Positions 37,945 through 48,542 of a stretch of DNA of 64,000 bases are shown in pieces. Every line of letters starts with the position of its first letter. Positions within the stretch are counted from its first letter, which is position 1. A program made the position numbers and the translations under genes. The DNA is from Algimonas porphyrae. Its GTDB lineage: Bacteria; Pseudomonadota; Alphaproteobacteria; Caulobacterales; Maricaulaceae. The stretch lies in NCBI RefSeq assembly GCF_041429795.1, contig NZ_CP163424.1:682001-746000 (forward strand), written 5' to 3'. The notes beneath the pieces were generated by a model. That model saw only the letters and a program-made list of their open reading frames with translations. It was not told the origin of the DNA and searched no databases.

Positions 37945-38364
37945 ATGCGTCAGCCAAAAAGAACCAAGTTCCGCAAGGCTCACAAGGGTCGGATCAAGGG
38001 AATGGCCAAGGGCGGCACGGCGCTGACCTTCGGTTCCTACGGTCTGAAGGCTCTGGAGCCCGAGCGGGTGACAGCACGCCAGATCGAAGCGACTCGTCGC
38101 GCGATCACGCGTCACATGAAACGCGCCGGTCGCGTGTGGATCCGGATCTTTCCGGATGTGCCTGTGACAAAAAAGCCAACCGAAGTGCGGATGGGTAAAG
38201 GTAAGGGTTCTGTCGAATTCTGGGCCTGCAAGGTCCGTCCGGGCCGGATCATGTTCGAAATTGATGGCGTGTCCGACGATGTCGCGCGCGAAGCGCTGCG
38301 CCTCGGTGCGGCCAAGCTTCCGATCAAGTGCAAGATCGTCACGCGTCCGGGTGAGGGCAACTAA
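37945..38364 (+). CDS. rplP: 50S ribosomal protein L16
   Basis: 139 residues. [20 protein letters not shown], then [20 protein letters not shown] and [20 protein letters not shown]. Organises the A-site side of the large subunit. One base before rpmC. Confidence 0.98.
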   Translation: MRQPKRTKFRKAHKGRIKGMAKGGTALTFGSYGLKALEPERVTARQIEATRRAITRHMKRAGRVWIRIFPDVPVTKKPTEVRMGKGKGSVEFWACKVRPGRIMFEIDGVSDDVAREALRLGAAKLPIKCKIVTRPGEGN

Positions 38365-38365
38365 G

Positions 38366-38590
38366 ATGGCCGATAAGAATCTCAAAGTGGACGAGCTGCG
38401 TCAGCTGTCCGACGATCAGCTGGCGGACACGCTGCTGACGCTCAAGAAAGAGCAATTCAACCTGCGCTTCCAGGACGCCACAGGCCAGCTGCAAAGCACG
38501 GCACGGGTCCGCGAAGTGCGCCGGGCTGTTGCTCGCGTGAAAACACTGCAGGCTCAGCGTAAGGCTGCGGCCAGCAAGACGGAGGCATAA
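38366..38590 (+). CDS. rpmC: 50S ribosomal protein L29
   Basis: 74 residues from the ATG at 38366 directly after the rplP stop; a longer frame that overlaps rplP has no similarity. [20 protein letters not shown] and [15 protein letters not shown] are typical. Confidence 0.96.
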   Translation: MADKNLKVDELRQLSDDQLADTLLTLKKEQFNLRFQDATGQLQSTARVREVRRAVARVKTLQAQRKAAASKTEA

Positions 38591-38595
38591 GACCC

Positions 38596-38826
38596 ATGCC
38601 AAAACGTATTCTGCAAGGCACCGTCGTGTCCGATAAGGGCGAGAAGACGATCGTGGTGAAAGTGGAGCGTCAGTTCCTGCATCCGCTGCTGAAAAAGACC
38701 ATTCGCCGCTCCAAGCGCTATCATGCTCACGATGAGCAGAATGCGCACAAGGTCGGTGACAAGGTGCGCATCATCGAGTGCCCACCCAAGAGCAAGACAA
38801 AGACCTGGGAAGTCGTCTCCGCGTAA
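38596..38826 (+). CDS. rpsQ: 30S ribosomal protein S17
   Basis: 76 residues. [20 protein letters not shown], then [20 protein letters not shown] and the end [20 protein letters not shown]-fold early assembly protein. Confidence 0.97.
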   Translation: MPKRILQGTVVSDKGEKTIVVKVERQFLHPLLKKTIRRSKRYHAHDEQNAHKVGDKVRIIECPPKSKTKTWEVVSA

Positions 38827-38865
38827 CGCGGGCAGGCGAGACTCCCAAGCTTAAGGAAGACAACC

Positions 38866-39234
38866 ATGATTCAGATGCAATCCAATCTGGATGTCGCTGA
38901 CAATAGCGGTGCCCGCCGGGTCCAGTGCATCAAGGTGCTGGGCGGTTCGAAACGCCGATATGCGCATGTTGGCGACACGATCGTCGTGTCCGTCAAGGAA
39001 GCCATTCCGCGCGGCAAGGTGAAGAAGGGTGATGTCCGCAAGGCCGTCGTCGTTCGCGTTGCCAAGGACATTCAGCGTCGCGACGGCAGCGTCATTCGCT
39101 TCGACGGCAATGCGGCCGTCATCATCAACAATAATGGCGAGCCGATCGGCACGCGGATCTTTGGCCCTGTTCCTCGTGAACTGCGTGCCAAGAACCACAT
39201 GAAGATCGTCTCGCTGGCACCGGAGGTGCTGTAA
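38866..39234 (+). CDS. rplN: 50S ribosomal protein L14
   Basis: 122 residues, [20 protein letters not shown] and [20 protein letters not shown] as in all bacteria. Start of the spc-type segment; 39 bases after rpsQ with no separate promoter evident. Confidence 0.98.
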   Translation: MIQMQSNLDVADNSGARRVQCIKVLGGSKRRYAHVGDTIVVSVKEAIPRGKVKKGDVRKAVVVRVAKDIQRRDGSVIRFDGNAAVIINNNGEPIGTRIFGPVPRELRAKNHMKIVSLAPEVL

Positions 39235-39236
39235 CC

Positions 39237-39557
39237 ATGGCTGCGAAGATCAAAAAAGGCGACTATGTTGTCGTCATCGCTGGCGCGGATAAGGGTAAGA
39301 AGGGCAATGTCCTTCGCGTGATCCCGAAAGAAAACCGTGTCGTCGTTGAGGGTGTGCGTGTCGTCAAACGTCACGTCCGTCCTAGCCAAACCGACCCCGA
39401 AGGCGGCATCCGCACCTTCGAGGCTCCGATCCATATTTCCAACGTCTCGCATCTCGATCCGACCGACAATGTCCCGACCCGCGTGGGTTTCAAGACACTT
39501 AAGGACGGCAAAAAGGTTCGCGTGGCCCGCAAGTCGGGAGAAGTCATCGATGTCTAA
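39237..39557 (+). CDS. rplX: 50S ribosomal protein L24
   Basis: 106 residues. [20 protein letters not shown] is the KOW motif; [20 protein letters not shown] follows. Overlaps the start of rplE by eight bases. Confidence 0.97.
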   Translation: MAAKIKKGDYVVVIAGADKGKKGNVLRVIPKENRVVVEGVRVVKRHVRPSQTDPEGGIRTFEAPIHISNVSHLDPTDNVPTRVGFKTLKDGKKVRVARKSGEVIDV

Positions 39558-40104
39558 GCCGTACGAACCCCGCCTGGCCGCCGTCTATCGCGACGAAATC
39601 CGTGCCCAGCTCAAAGAAGAGTTCAAATACACGAACGAGCTTCAGGTCCCCAAGGTCGAGAAAGTCGTCCTGAATATGGGTCTGGGCGAAGGTGTTGCCG
39701 ACAAGAAGAAAGTCGAAGCGGCGATCGAAGAGCTGTCGCTTATCGCCGGTCAGAAACCGCTTCCGACGACGTCGAAGAAATCCATCGCCGGCTTCAAGCT
39801 GCGCGACGGCATGGTGATCGGTGCGAAAGTCACGCTGCGTCGTGACCGGATGTGGGAATTTCTTGATCGCCTGACCAACATCGCCCTGCCACGCGTCCGC
39901 GACTTTCGCGGCCTGAACGGCAAGAGCTTTGACGGAAACGGGAACTTCGCCATGGGTCTGAACGACCTGCTGGTCTTCCCGGAGATCAATTATGACAAGT
40001 CCGATGCCACGCGTGGCATGGATATCGTGGTGCAGACCAGCGCCAAAACAGATGAAGAAGCCAAGGCATTGCTGGCCGCGCTCGGGTTCCCGTTCCGCAA
40101 GTAG
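39550..40104 (+). CDS. rplE: 50S ribosomal protein L5
   Basis: 184 residues from the ATG at 39550, inside the end of rpl[34 protein letters not shown] and [20 protein letters not shown] are typical. Binds 5S rRNA. Confidence 0.97.
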   Translation: MSKPYEPRLAAVYRDEIRAQLKEEFKYTNELQVPKVEKVVLNMGLGEGVADKKKVEAAIEELSLIAGQKPLPTTSKKSIAGFKLRDGMVIGAKVTLRRDRMWEFLDRLTNIALPRVRDFRGLNGKSFDGNGNFAMGLNDLLVFPEINYDKSDATRGMDIVVQTSAKTDEEAKALLAALGFPFRK

Positions 40105-40140
40105 AGCGGACCGGACAGAAGAGCGAACGCAGCAAGCGAA

Positions 40141-40164
40141 GCGGGTCTTTTGAAAAGACCCTGC
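40141..40164 (+). promoter_or_regulatory. Hairpin between rplE and rpsN
   Basis: GGGTCTTTT (40143-40151), G, AAAAGACCC (40153-40161), with flanking GC pairs. It fills the 77-base gap and has no T run after it, so a processing or protein-binding role is more likely than termination. Confidence 0.5.
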
Positions 40165-40181
40165 ATGAGGAGAAAAATTGA

Positions 40182-40487
40182 ATGGCTAAAGTCAGTTCAG
40201 TCGAACGCAATATGAAGCGTCAGCGCATGGTGGCCCAATATGCCGCCAAGCGTGCCCTGCTGAAGGATATTGCACGTAACAAGGACCTGCCTGTCGAAGA
40301 ACGGTTTGCCGCCCAGCTCAAGCTGGCCGCGCTTCCGCGCAACTCGGCCCCCAGCCGTATCCGTAACCGTTGTCAGGTCACAGGTCGTCCACGCGGTTAC
40401 TATCGCAAAATGAAAATGAGCCGGATCGCCCTGCGCGAGCTCGGCAGCCAGGGTCTGATCCCCGGTCTCACCAAGTCCAGCTGGTAG
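40182..40487 (+). CDS. rpsN: 30S ribosomal protein S14
   Basis: 101 residues, the long form without zinc-binding CxxC pairs. [20 protein letters not shown] and [20 protein letters not shown] are typical. Confidence 0.97.
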   Translation: MAKVSSVERNMKRQRMVAQYAAKRALLKDIARNKDLPVEERFAAQLKLAALPRNSAPSRIRNRCQVTGRPRGYYRKMKMSRIALRELGSQGLIPGLTKSSW

Positions 40488-40498
40488 GAGGATAAGAC

Positions 40499-40897
40499 AT
40501 GTCTTTTTCCGATCCCCTCGGCGATATGCTCACACGTATCCGCAATGCGATCATGCGCGGTCGTTCGTCCGTGACGACGCCTGCATCCAATCTGCGCGGC
40601 CGTGTTCTGGACGTGCTGGCCGATGAAGGTTTCATTCGCGGCTATTCCGAAGCCAAGGACGAGAAGGGCTTCCGCACCTTCGAAGTCGAGCTGAAATATT
40701 ACGAAGGCGAAGCCGTTATCCGGGAGATCAAACGCATCTCTAAACCGGGTCGTCGCGTCTATAGTTCCGTCAAAACACTGCCGCAGGTCCGCAACGGCCT
40801 CGGCATCTCCATCCTGTCGACGCCCAAGGGCGTCATGAGCGACAGCGCTGCCCGCGAAAATAATGTCGGCGGCGAAGTCCTCTGCCAGGTCTCTTAG
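40499..40897 (+). CDS. rpsH: 30S ribosomal protein S8
   Basis: 132 residues. [20 protein letters not shown] and the C-terminal [20 protein letters not shown]. In E. coli S8 is the translational repressor of the spc operon; the upstream hairpin before rpsN is a candidate site here (inference). Confidence 0.97.
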   Translation: MSFSDPLGDMLTRIRNAIMRGRSSVTTPASNLRGRVLDVLADEGFIRGYSEAKDEKGFRTFEVELKYYEGEAVIREIKRISKPGRRVYSSVKTLPQVRNGLGISILSTPKGVMSDSAARENNVGGEVLCQVS

Positions 40898-40910
40898 GAA
40901 AGGGCGAACA

Positions 40911-41444
40911 ATGTCACGTATCGGCAAAAAGCCCATCACTGTCCCGTCCGGTGTCACACTGACCCAGACCGGTCAGTCCATCGCCGTCAAGGGTCCCAAG
41001 GGCGAACTGTCCTTTACCCTGCCCGACGCCGTCACGGGTGAGTTCAAGGATAATGAGCTGACCATCGATGTGGTCGAGGGCGCCAAGAACGGCTCGGCCA
41101 TGTGGGGCATGGCCCGCACAATGGTCGCCAACATGATCGAAGGCGTCACGGACGGCTTCACCAAAGCGCTCGAACTGCGCGGCGTGGGTTATCGCGCCCA
41201 GATGAAGGGTTCCGCCCTGTCCATGCAGCTCGGCTATTCGCACGATGTCGACTATACGCCGCCTGCCGGTATCACGATCGAGGCGCCCAAGCCGACATCC
41301 GTGATCGTGTCGGGTATCGACAAGCAGCAGGTCGGTCAGGTCGCGGCAGAGATCCGCGCCTTCCGCAAGCCGGAGCCCTATAAGGGTAAGGGCGTGCGCT
41401 ATGTCGGCGAATATGTGCGTCAGAAAGAAGGGAAGAAGAAATAA
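40911..41444 (+). CDS. rplF: 50S ribosomal protein L6
   Basis: 177 residues from the ATG at 40911 ([20 protein letters not shown]). The C-terminal [20 protein letters not shown] is diagnostic. One-base overlap with rplR. Confidence 0.98.
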   Translation: MSRIGKKPITVPSGVTLTQTGQSIAVKGPKGELSFTLPDAVTGEFKDNELTIDVVEGAKNGSAMWGMARTMVANMIEGVTDGFTKALELRGVGYRAQMKGSALSMQLGYSHDVDYTPPAGITIEAPKPTSVIVSGIDKQQVGQVAAEIRAFRKPEPYKGKGVRYVGEYVRQKEGKKK

Positions 41445-41797
41445 TGGCTTCCACCGCACACAAAGGCATGAAGCGCCGCGCGCAACGCGTGCGTCGTCGC
41501 CTGAAGAAACATTCACAAGGGCGTCCGCGCCTGTCGGTCTATCGTTCGGACAAGAATATCTCCGCGCAGCTGATCGACGATATGCAGGGGGCAACCCTCG
41601 CATCCGCGTCGACGCTGGAAGACAAAAGCCAGAAGGGCGGCGACGTTGCCGCTGCGGCACGGATCGGCAAACTGGTCGCGGAGCGCGCAATTGCCGCTGG
41701 CGTGACCGAGGTCGTTTTCGACCGGGGTGCTTACCTTTATCATGGCCGCGTCAAGGCGCTGGCCGACGCCGCGCGTGAAGCCGGCCTGAAGTTCTAG
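41444..41797 (+). CDS. rplR: 50S ribosomal protein L18
   Basis: 117 residues. [20 protein letters not shown] and [20 protein letters not shown] are typical. Binds 5S rRNA with L5. Confidence 0.97.
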   Translation: MASTAHKGMKRRAQRVRRRLKKHSQGRPRLSVYRSDKNISAQLIDDMQGATLASASTLEDKSQKGGDVAAAARIGKLVAERAIAAGVTEVVFDRGAYLYHGRVKALADAAREAGLKF

Positions 41798-41806
41798 GGA
41801 TCGATC

Positions 41807-42373
41807 ATGGCAGGTAGAAACGACAATCGCCGTCGCGACCAGGACGAAGACAACGAGTTCATCGATCGTCTGGTGCACATCAACCGCGTTGCGAAAACCG
41901 TCAAAGGCGGCCGCAATATGAGCTTCGCCGCCCTCGTGATCGTGGGCGACGAAAAGGGCCGTGTCGGCTTCGGCAAGGGCAAGGCCCGCGAAGTGCCCGA
42001 AGCCATTCGTAAGGCGACGGAAGAAGCCAAGAAGACGATGATCCGCGTGCCGCTGCGTGAAGGCCGGACCTTGCATCACGACGTCAAGGGCCGTCACGGC
42101 GCTGGCAAAATCATGATGCGTGCCGCCCCTCCCGGGACCGGCGTCATCGCCGGTGGTCCGATGCGCGCCGTTCTGGAATGCCTCGGCGTTCAGGATGTGG
42201 TCGCCAAGTCGAACGGTACATCCAACCCCTACAACATGGTTCGCGCCACGTTTGATGGGCTGAAGCGTATGGAAAGCCCGCGTACCGTGGCTGCCAAACG
42301 CGGCAAGAAAGTCGCCGACATTGTCGAGCGGCGTGTCGATGGTGCCTCCGCACCAGAAGCTCTCGAAGCATAA
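41807..42373 (+). CDS. rpsE: 30S ribosomal protein S5
   Basis: 188 residues. [40 protein letters not shown] and [20 protein letters not shown]. mRNA-entry and decoding-fidelity protein. Confidence 0.98.
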   Translation: MAGRNDNRRRDQDEDNEFIDRLVHINRVAKTVKGGRNMSFAALVIVGDEKGRVGFGKGKAREVPEAIRKATEEAKKTMIRVPLREGRTLHHDVKGRHGAGKIMMRAAPPGTGVIAGGPMRAVLECLGVQDVVAKSNGTSNPYNMVRATFDGLKRMESPRTVAAKRGKKVADIVERRVDGASAPEALEA

Positions 42374-42385
42374 TTGGAGGCTGAC

Positions 42386-42574
42386 ATGGCTGCCAAGAAA
42401 ACATTGAAGGTCCGCCAGACGGGCTCGCCGATCCGCCGCAAGCCGGATCAGCGCGCGACCCTGATCGGTCTCGGCCTGAACAAGATGGGCCGCGTTCGCG
42501 AGCTCGAAGATACGCCGTCCGTGCGCGGCATGATCAACAAGGTCTCCCACATGGTGGAGATCGTCGAAGAGTAG
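42386..42574 (+). CDS. rpmD: 50S ribosomal protein L30
   Basis: 62 residues from the ATG at 42386, 12 bases after rpsE and preceded by [25 protein letters not shown] and [15 protein letters not shown] fit. Confidence 0.95.
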   Translation: MAAKKTLKVRQTGSPIRRKPDQRATLIGLGLNKMGRVRELEDTPSVRGMINKVSHMVEIVEE

Positions 42575-42584
42575 ATTTCAAGAC

Positions 42585-42610
42585 GCGGCAGGCCTCCTGC
42601 CGCTCTTTTT
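42585..42610 (+). terminator. Terminator-like hairpin between rpmD and rplO
   Basis: GCGGCAGG (42585-42592), CCT, CCTGCCGC (42596-42603), then TCTTTTT. It lies 11 bases after the rpmD stop and 90 bases before rplO. It would reduce or stop transcription inside the spc operon. Confidence 0.65.
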
Positions 42611-42699
42611 CACTCATCATCTCCAAGCCGGCTGGATTTTGCCGGTGACGCCGAAGCGCCATACGGGATCGTGGGCGTAGGCGGAGAAAGGTAAGAACA

Positions 42700-43665
42700 A
42701 TGCGTTTGAACGAACTCTCAGATAATCCGGGCGCAACCAAGGCCCGCAAGCGGGTCGGTCGTGGTATCGGTTCCGGCAAAGGCAAGACAGGCGGCCGTGG
42801 TGTCAAAGGTCAGAAATCCCGTAGCGGTGTTTCGATCAATGGCTTCGAAGGCGGCCAGATGCCTATTCACATGCGTCTGCCCAAGCGTGGCTTCAACAAG
42901 CCCAATCGCAAGCGCATGGCCGAACTGTCCATTGCCACGCTCGAGCGTGCAGTCCAGGCCGGAAAGATCAAGACCGGCGACAAGCTCGACGCTGAAGCGC
43001 TCGTCCGCGCCGGTGTTATTCGCCGCGCCCATGACGGTGTCCGCGTGATCGGCAATGGCGATCTGTCTGCGGCCCTCGACCTGCATGTCGCGTCTGCGAC
43101 CAAAGGCGCGCAAGCCATTATCGAAGGTGCCAAGGGCTCCATCACCATCGTCGAAGGCACGCCCGAACGGGTGACCCGCGACAAGGATGCTGTCGCAGCC
43201 AAGCCGAAAGCGAAAAAGGCGGCTCCGAAAAAGGACGCGGCTCCAAAAGCGGACGCGGCTGAAAAGAAGACGTCTGAAAAGAAAGCGCCTGCGAAGAAAG
43301 CTGCACCGAAGAAAGCTGCACCGAAGAAAGCTGCTGACAAGGCCGAAGCGGCTGAATCGGCTTATCTCGCCAAGACGCAGGACTTCGATGCCGACGCCGA
43401 CAACGCCGCGCTTCTCGCGATCGAGAAATATCTCGGCGCGTCGCTGAAGAATAAAGACGCAAAATATGTGTCTTGTTCGGATGAGAGCGAACTGGACACG
43501 ATCGTCAAAGGTTTCATGAAGAAGAAACTGGGCGTCGATGACAAGGACGCGGCGATGGAAAAGGTCAAAGCCGTCTGCGCCACGATGAAGCCACACCGGA
43601 TGAAAAACCGGGTGACCTTCTACTATCTGCTTGCCAAGAACGAAGGCAAACTGGGCGAATTCTAG
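42700..43665 (+). CDS. rplO: 50S ribosomal protein L15 fused to a DUF2853-like domain
   Basis: 321 residues, about twice the normal L15. Residues 1-160 are ordinary L15: [57 protein letters not shown]. Residues 165-215 are a low-complexity Ala/Lys/Pro linker made of KKAAPKK-like repeats. Residues about 225-321 form a separate globular domain: [39 protein letters not shown] and [18 protein letters not shown]. That pattern matches the roughly 100-residue DUF2853 family, normally a stand-alone protein of unknown function. The frame is open and ends in a single stop. The hairpins on both sides suggest separate expression control. Confidence 0.93.
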   Translation: MRLNELSDNPGATKARKRVGRGIGSGKGKTGGRGVKGQKSRSGVSINGFEGGQMPIHMRLPKRGFNKPNRKRMAELSIATLERAVQAGKIKTGDKLDAEALVRAGVIRRAHDGVRVIGNGDLSAALDLHVASATKGAQAIIEGAKGSITIVEGTPERVTRDKDAVAAKPKAKKAAPKKDAAPKADAAEKKTSEKKAPAKKAAPKKAAPKKAADKAEAAESAYLAKTQDFDADADNAALLAIEKYLGASLKNKDAKYVSCSDESELDTIVKGFMKKKLGVDDKDAAMEKVKAVCATMKPHRMKNRVTFYYLLAKNEGKLGEF

Positions 43666-43681
43666 TCACAATCACTTCAAT

Positions 43682-43726
43682 GACCCTGGCGCAACTGCGG
43701 CAGGGTCTTTCGCTTCAGGGGAAGCG
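43682..43726 (+). terminator. Terminator-like hairpins between rplO and secY
   Basis: GACCCTG (43682-43688) pairs with CAGGGTC (43701-43707), followed by TTT. A second small hairpin CGCTTC-AGGG-GAAGCG occupies 43711-43726. The short T run makes this a weak terminator or an attenuator. Confidence 0.5.
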
Positions 43727-43796
43727 TCCCTAACTCGGGAAGATAGGCGGACGGGCCCATTACGGCATTCACGTCCGCGGCAAGGGACCTTTAATC

Positions 43797-45170
43797 ATGG
43801 TATCAGCCGCCGAACAGCTCGCGCAGAATTTCCGTCCCGGAACCTTCCTGAAGGCGAAGGAGCTGCAGCAGCGCCTTCTCTTCACCCTCGGCATTCTGAT
43901 CATCTACCGCCTCGGGACCTATATTCCGGTTCCGGGTGTCGATCTGGCGGCATTCTCGACATTTCTCGAGGGCGGAACCGCGGGTGGGTTCGGTGACCGG
44001 CTGAACATGTTTGCGGGTGGTGCGGTGGAACGCATGGCCGTTTTCGCGCTCAATGTGATGCCCTATATTTCGGCCTCGATCATCATGACGTTGATGAAAG
44101 GCTCCGTCCCGAGCCTCAAGGAGCTCGATAAGGAAGGCCAGCAGGGCCGCCAGCAGATCAACCAGTATACGCGCTACCTCACGCTTGTGCTCGCCGCCTT
44201 CCAGGCGTTCGGCGTGGCGAAGCTGATCGAAAATAGCGGCGCAGCGATCAATCCCGGCCTGTTCTTCCAGACATCGACCGTGATCACGCTGGTCGGGGGC
44301 ACCATGTTCCTGATGTGGCTCGGCGAACAGGTGACGGCGCGCGGGGTCGGTAACGGCGTCTCGCTGATCATTTTCGCGGGTATCGTGGCTGAATTGCCGC
44401 GGGCCATCTTCCAGGTCTTCTCGCTCAACAGCAGCTCTTCGGTCGTTTCGACTCAGCTTCTGATCTTCCTGATCGTGATGTTCATCACCCTCTCCATGCT
44501 GATCGTCTTCGTCGAACGGGCGCAGCGACGATTGCTGGTCCAGTATCCGAAGCGACAAATGGCCCGCGGACGCCAGTTCGGTGGCGAGAGTTCCTTCATG
44601 CCGCTTAAGCTCAACACGGCGGGCGTGATCCCGCCCATCTTCGCCAGTTCGCTGCTGATCCTGCCGACGACGCTAGCGCCGCTGATGCTGGGATCGGACG
44701 GTTCCGGTGCATCCGGCTTCGCGACGACCTTGCTCGCGCTGTTGGGTTATGGCCAGCCCGTCTATCTGGCGCTTTATGGCCTGCTGATCATCTTCTTCTG
44801 TTATTTCTACGTACCTTACGTCTTCAAACCCGATGATGTGGCCGACAATCTGCGCAAGAATGGCGGCTTCCTGCCCGGTATCCGTCCGGGGGCCCGGACG
44901 GCGGATTATCTGACCTATGTCCTGTCCCGCCTGACTTTCATCGGTGCGTTCTACGTCGCCTTCGTCTGCGTCGTGCCTGAAATCGTGATTGCGCAGAATG
45001 ACGGGATCCCCGTGTCTGTCGCCATGCTGATCGGCGGGATGAGCCTGCTGATTATCGTGTCCGTCACACTCGACACGGTCTCGCAGATTCAGTCGCATCT
45101 GATCGCGCACCAGTATGAAGGGCTGATCAAGAAGTCCCGCATGCGCCGCCGGTCTAAAGGCAAGACCTGA
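43797..45170 (+). CDS. secY: Protein translocase subunit SecY
   Basis: Channel of the Sec translocon, 457 residues and ten membrane helices. LIIYRLGTYIPVPGVDL (about 34-50), MPYISASIIMTLM, ERAQRRLLVQYPKRQ and AFYVAFVCVVPEI are family landmarks. 41 bases before adk, the usual pairing. Confidence 0.98.
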   Translation: MVSAAEQLAQNFRPGTFLKAKELQQRLLFTLGILIIYRLGTYIPVPGVDLAAFSTFLEGGTAGGFGDRLNMFAGGAVERMAVFALNVMPYISASIIMTLMKGSVPSLKELDKEGQQGRQQINQYTRYLTLVLAAFQAFGVAKLIENSGAAINPGLFFQTSTVITLVGGTMFLMWLGEQVTARGVGNGVSLIIFAGIVAELPRAIFQVFSLNSSSSVVSTQLLIFLIVMFITLSMLIVFVERAQRRLLVQYPKRQMARGRQFGGESSFMPLKLNTAGVIPPIFASSLLILPTTLAPLMLGSDGSGASGFATTLLALLGYGQPVYLALYGLLIIFFCYFYVPYVFKPDDVADNLRKNGGFLPGIRPGARTADYLTYVLSRLTFIGAFYVAFVCVVPEIVIAQNDGIPVSVAMLIGGMSLLIIVSVTLDTVSQIQSHLIAHQYEGLIKKSRMRRRSKGKT

Positions 45171-45211
45171 ATTTCGCGCAGGCGTCTGGATTGATTGGGG
45201 AGGGGCGAAGC

Positions 45212-45853
45212 ATGCCAACACATGACGAAAAACTGAACCTGATCCTGTTCGGTCCACCCGCCGCAGGGAAGGGGACGCAAGCTAAGAAACTGGTGGCGGA
45301 TCACGGTCTGGTGCAACTGTCCACGGGCGACATGCTGAGGGCCGCGGTCGCATCTGGTTCGGATCTCGGTGAACGTGTCAAACTGATCATGGACCGCGGC
45401 GATCTGGTCTCGGACGAGATCGTGATCGCGCTGATCGAGGAACAGATCGACAATAATCCAGACGCAGCCGGTTTTATCTTCGACGGGTTCCCCCGTACCG
45501 TGCCGCAGGCCGAAGCGCTCGACGCCGCCCTGACCAGCCGCGACATGGCGATCGATAGCGTGATCCGTCTGAAGGTCGATGACGACGCGCTGATGGACCG
45601 TATCAAGGCGCGCTTTGCCGAGCAGGGCCGCAAGGACGATAACCCGGAGAGCTTTGCGATCCGGCTGGGAAATTACAACAAGCAGACCGCACCCCTGCTG
45701 CCCTTCTATGCCGCCCAGTCCAAGCTGGCGGAAGTCAACGGCATGGACACGATCGACGGTGTTTCGGCGCAGGTCGAAGAGGTGCTGAAGCGGGTCCGTG
45801 CAGGCGAGCCGACACAGAAGAAAGGCTTCTTTGCGCGTCTGTTCGGGCGCTAG
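45212..45853 (+). CDS. adk: Adenylate kinase, short form
   Basis: Converts AMP and ATP to two ADP. 213 residues from the ATG at 45212, preceded by GGGGAGGGG; an upstream TTG frame is less likely. P-loop LILFGPPAAGKGTQAKKL (about 10-27), AMP-site STGDMLRAAV and FDGFPRTVPQAE. The LID is short, without the Cys4 zinc site of long forms. Confidence 0.95.
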   Translation: MPTHDEKLNLILFGPPAAGKGTQAKKLVADHGLVQLSTGDMLRAAVASGSDLGERVKLIMDRGDLVSDEIVIALIEEQIDNNPDAAGFIFDGFPRTVPQAEALDAALTSRDMAIDSVIRLKVDDDALMDRIKARFAEQGRKDDNPESFAIRLGNYNKQTAPLLPFYAAQSKLAEVNGMDTIDGVSAQVEEVLKRVRAGEPTQKKGFFARLFGR

Positions 45854-45894
45854 GATCGCGTCCGTCAGGACTGCCATAGGCTGCGCTGTTCCGG

Positions 45895-45923
45895 TTGACG
45901 GGCACTGCGCAGAGGACTAAAGG
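45895..45923 (+). promoter_or_regulatory. Promoter for rpsM-rpsK-rpoA-rplQ
   Basis: TTGACG (45895-45900), 17 bases, TAAAGG (45918-45923), in the 237-bp gap after adk. Good -35 and exact spacing, plausible -10. Confidence 0.55.
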
Positions 45924-46090
45924 AACGCCCTTCGCGAAGAGGCGGCGCGTAACCCGCCCCTTATCCTATGGGACAAAAGCGCCTCAGTCGAAATGGCTGT
46001 GGAGCACAAGAAACAAGCGGGCCGCAAGGCGGTCCAAAGCGCACCCGGCCATCCCGGCGTAGGTGCGCCAGGCACAGAAGGAACGGCTAC

Positions 46091-46459
46091 GTGGCACGTA
46101 TTGCTGGGGTTAATATCCCGACCAATAAGCGCGTCAAAATCGCGCTCACATATATTCATGGTATCGGCCCGGCAACGGCGAACGATATCTGTACCAAGGT
46201 CGGCATTGCCGATGACCGTCGCGTTCAGGATCTGACCGACGCCGAAGTCCTGTCGATCCGCGAAACGATCGACCGCGACCATCAGGTCGAGGGCGATCTG
46301 CGCCGTGAGGTCAGCCAGAACATCAAGCGTCTGATGGATATGGGTAACTATCGGGGTCTGCGTCACCGTCGTGGTCTTCCGGTCCGCGGTCAGCGGACCC
46401 ACACGAATGCCCGCACCCGCAAGGGTCCCGCTAAAGCCATTGCCGGCAAGAAGAAGTAG
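46091..46459 (+). CDS. rpsM: 30S ribosomal protein S13
   Basis: 122 residues starting at GTG 46091 ([20 protein letters not shown]), with AAGGA eight bases upstream. A longer frame has no similarity. [20 protein letters not shown] and [16 protein letters not shown] are typical. Confidence 0.96.
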   Translation: MARIAGVNIPTNKRVKIALTYIHGIGPATANDICTKVGIADDRRVQDLTDAEVLSIRETIDRDHQVEGDLRREVSQNIKRLMDMGNYRGLRHRRGLPVRGQRTHTNARTRKGPAKAIAGKKK

Positions 46460-46467
46460 GTAGGATC

Positions 46468-46857
46468 ATGGCTAAGGAACCGACACGCGTCCGGCGCGCC
46501 GATCGCAAGAACATCACGTCTGGCGTCGCGCACGTCGCCTCGACATTCAACAACACCATCATCACCATCACCGATGCGCAAGGCAATGCTGTTGCCTGGA
46601 GCTCTGCCGGTACGATGGGCTTTAAGGGGTCGCGTAAATCGACACCTTATGCGGCACAGGTCGCAGCCGAAGACGCGGCCTCCAAGGCGATGGAACACGG
46701 CATGAATACGCTGGAAGTCAATGTGAACGGCCCGGGTTCGGGTCGCGAATCGGCTGTCCGTGCGCTGCAGGCTGCCGGCTTCACCATCACGACCATTCGT
46801 GATGTGACACCGATTCCGCACAATGGCTGCCGCCCGCCCAAGCGACGCAGAGTCTAG
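46468..46857 (+). CDS. rpsK: 30S ribosomal protein S11
   Basis: 129 residues. [40 protein letters not shown] and [16 protein letters not shown] are diagnostic. Eight bases after rpsM. Confidence 0.98.
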   Translation: MAKEPTRVRRADRKNITSGVAHVASTFNNTIITITDAQGNAVAWSSAGTMGFKGSRKSTPYAAQVAAEDAASKAMEHGMNTLEVNVNGPGSGRESAVRALQAAGFTITTIRDVTPIPHNGCRPPKRRRV

Positions 46858-46984
46858 TGCGCGGCTGCGTCTAAGCTGACAATCGTGGCCCCAACGGGGC
46901 TGCTCCCTATATGCGCCGACCGCGAAGACGTTCCGGTCCGGCGCTTTGCCTCATTATCGAGGCCGTCCAAGAGAAGGGCACGTA

Positions 46985-48001
46985 ATGATTGAAAAGAATT
47001 GGCAGGAACTGATCCGTCCGATCAACCCTGAAATCGAGCCGGGCCGCAACCCGGAGCGTAAGGCCACCATCACGGCTGAGCCGCTGGAGCGTGGCTTCGG
47101 CATGACGCTCGGCAATGCGCTGCGCCGCGTTCTATTGAGCTCGCTGCAAGGCTCCGCCGTCTCCGCCGTCCAGATCGATGGTATCGTGCATGAATTCACA
47201 TCCATTCCGGGTGTGCGCGAAGATGTCACCAACATCATCCTGAACATGAAAGGCCTGACTGTGCGTCTGCACACGGATGGTCCGAAAAAGGTTCTGCTGC
47301 GCAAGACAGGTGCGGGTCCGGTCACGGGTCACGACATCGAAGAAACGGCGGATGTCGAAATCCTGAACAAAGATCACATCATCTGCACGGCCGATGAAGG
47401 CGCCGATATCCGCATGGAACTGACGATCACCTCCGGCAAGGGCTATGTCCCGGCGTCGGCATCGCGTCCCGAAGACGCGCCGATCGGTCTGATTTCCGTC
47501 GATGCGCTTTATTCGCCCGTCAAGCGCGTCGCCTACCGTGTCGAAGACACGCGCGAAGGTCAGGTGCTGGACTATGACAAGCTGCTGATCGACATCGAAA
47601 CCAATGGTGCGGTCACGCCCGAAGATGCCGTCGCCGTCGCCGCGCGCATCCTGCAGGACCAGTTTCAGGTCTTCGTCAATTTCGACGATCCGGAAGACAC
47701 GGTCCGCGGCGAAGAAAAGCCAGAGCTCGACTTCAACCCGGCGCTGCTGCGCAAGGTCGACGAGCTGGAACTGTCGGTGCGTTCGGCCAACTGCCTGAAG
47801 AACGACAATATCGTCTATATTGGCGATCTGATCCAGAAGTCGGAAGCCGAAATGCTGCGCACACCGAACTTCGGTCGCAAGTCCCTGAACGAGATCAAGG
47901 AAGTGCTGGCCGCCATGGGTCTGCATCTCGGCATGGACGCGCCGAACTGGCCGCCGGAAAACATCGAAGATCTCGCCAAGAAATACGACGATCACATCTA
48001 G
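46985..48001 (+). CDS. rpoA: DNA-directed RNA polymerase subunit alpha
   Basis: 338 residues from the ATG at 46985. The assembly domain has [20 protein letters not shown] (about 34-53); the C-terminal domain (about 250-320) has [19 protein letters not shown] and [20 protein letters not shown], the DNA- and activator-binding face. 127 bases after rpsK. Confidence 0.97.
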   Translation: MIEKNWQELIRPINPEIEPGRNPERKATITAEPLERGFGMTLGNALRRVLLSSLQGSAVSAVQIDGIVHEFTSIPGVREDVTNIILNMKGLTVRLHTDGPKKVLLRKTGAGPVTGHDIEETADVEILNKDHIICTADEGADIRMELTITSGKGYVPASASRPEDAPIGLISVDALYSPVKRVAYRVEDTREGQVLDYDKLLIDIETNGAVTPEDAVAVAARILQDQFQVFVNFDDPEDTVRGEEKPELDFNPALLRKVDELELSVRSANCLKNDNIVYIGDLIQKSEAEMLRTPNFGRKSLNEIKEVLAAMGLHLGMDAPNWPPENIEDLAKKYDDHI

Positions 48002-48051
48002 TCTTCGGACTGGATGCAGGTCGCACGTTTTAACGCTGAAGGAATATCGCC

Positions 48052-48462
48052 ATGCGCCATCGCATCGCCCATCGTAAACTCAACCGCACCGCCTCGCACC
48101 GCAAGGCCATGTTCGCCAACATGTCGTCTTCGCTGGTCGAGCACGAACAGATCGTCACAACGCTGCCGAAAGCCAAAGAGCTGCGCCCGTTTGTCGAAAA
48201 GCTCGTCACACTTGCCAAGAAGGGTGACCTGAACTCCCGTCGCATCGCCATTGCGCGTATGCGCAACAAGGATCAGGCCAAGAAACTCTTCGATGTGATC
48301 GGCCCGCGCTATGCGGATCGCTCCGGCGGCTATATCCGCATCATGAAGGCCGGTTTCCGCTATGGCGACAATGCGCCGATGGCCGTCATCGAATTCGTCG
48401 ATCGCGACGAAGACGCCAAAGGTCTGATCGACCGCGAACGCGAAGAGACCGCTGACGCATAA
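48052..48462 (+). CDS. rplQ: 50S ribosomal protein L17
   Basis: 136 residues. [20 protein letters not shown] and [20 protein letters not shown]. Last gene of the long ribosomal cluster. Confidence 0.98.
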   Translation: MRHRIAHRKLNRTASHRKAMFANMSSSLVEHEQIVTTLPKAKELRPFVEKLVTLAKKGDLNSRRIAIARMRNKDQAKKLFDVIGPRYADRSGGYIRIMKAGFRYGDNAPMAVIEFVDRDEDAKGLIDREREETADA

Positions 48463-48542
48463 GCGTATGTGGAAAGCCTCCGACAGGGCTTTCGACCTCA
48501 AGCACCGATGTCAAAGAACTTTGGATGCTTCTCTGAATAAGA

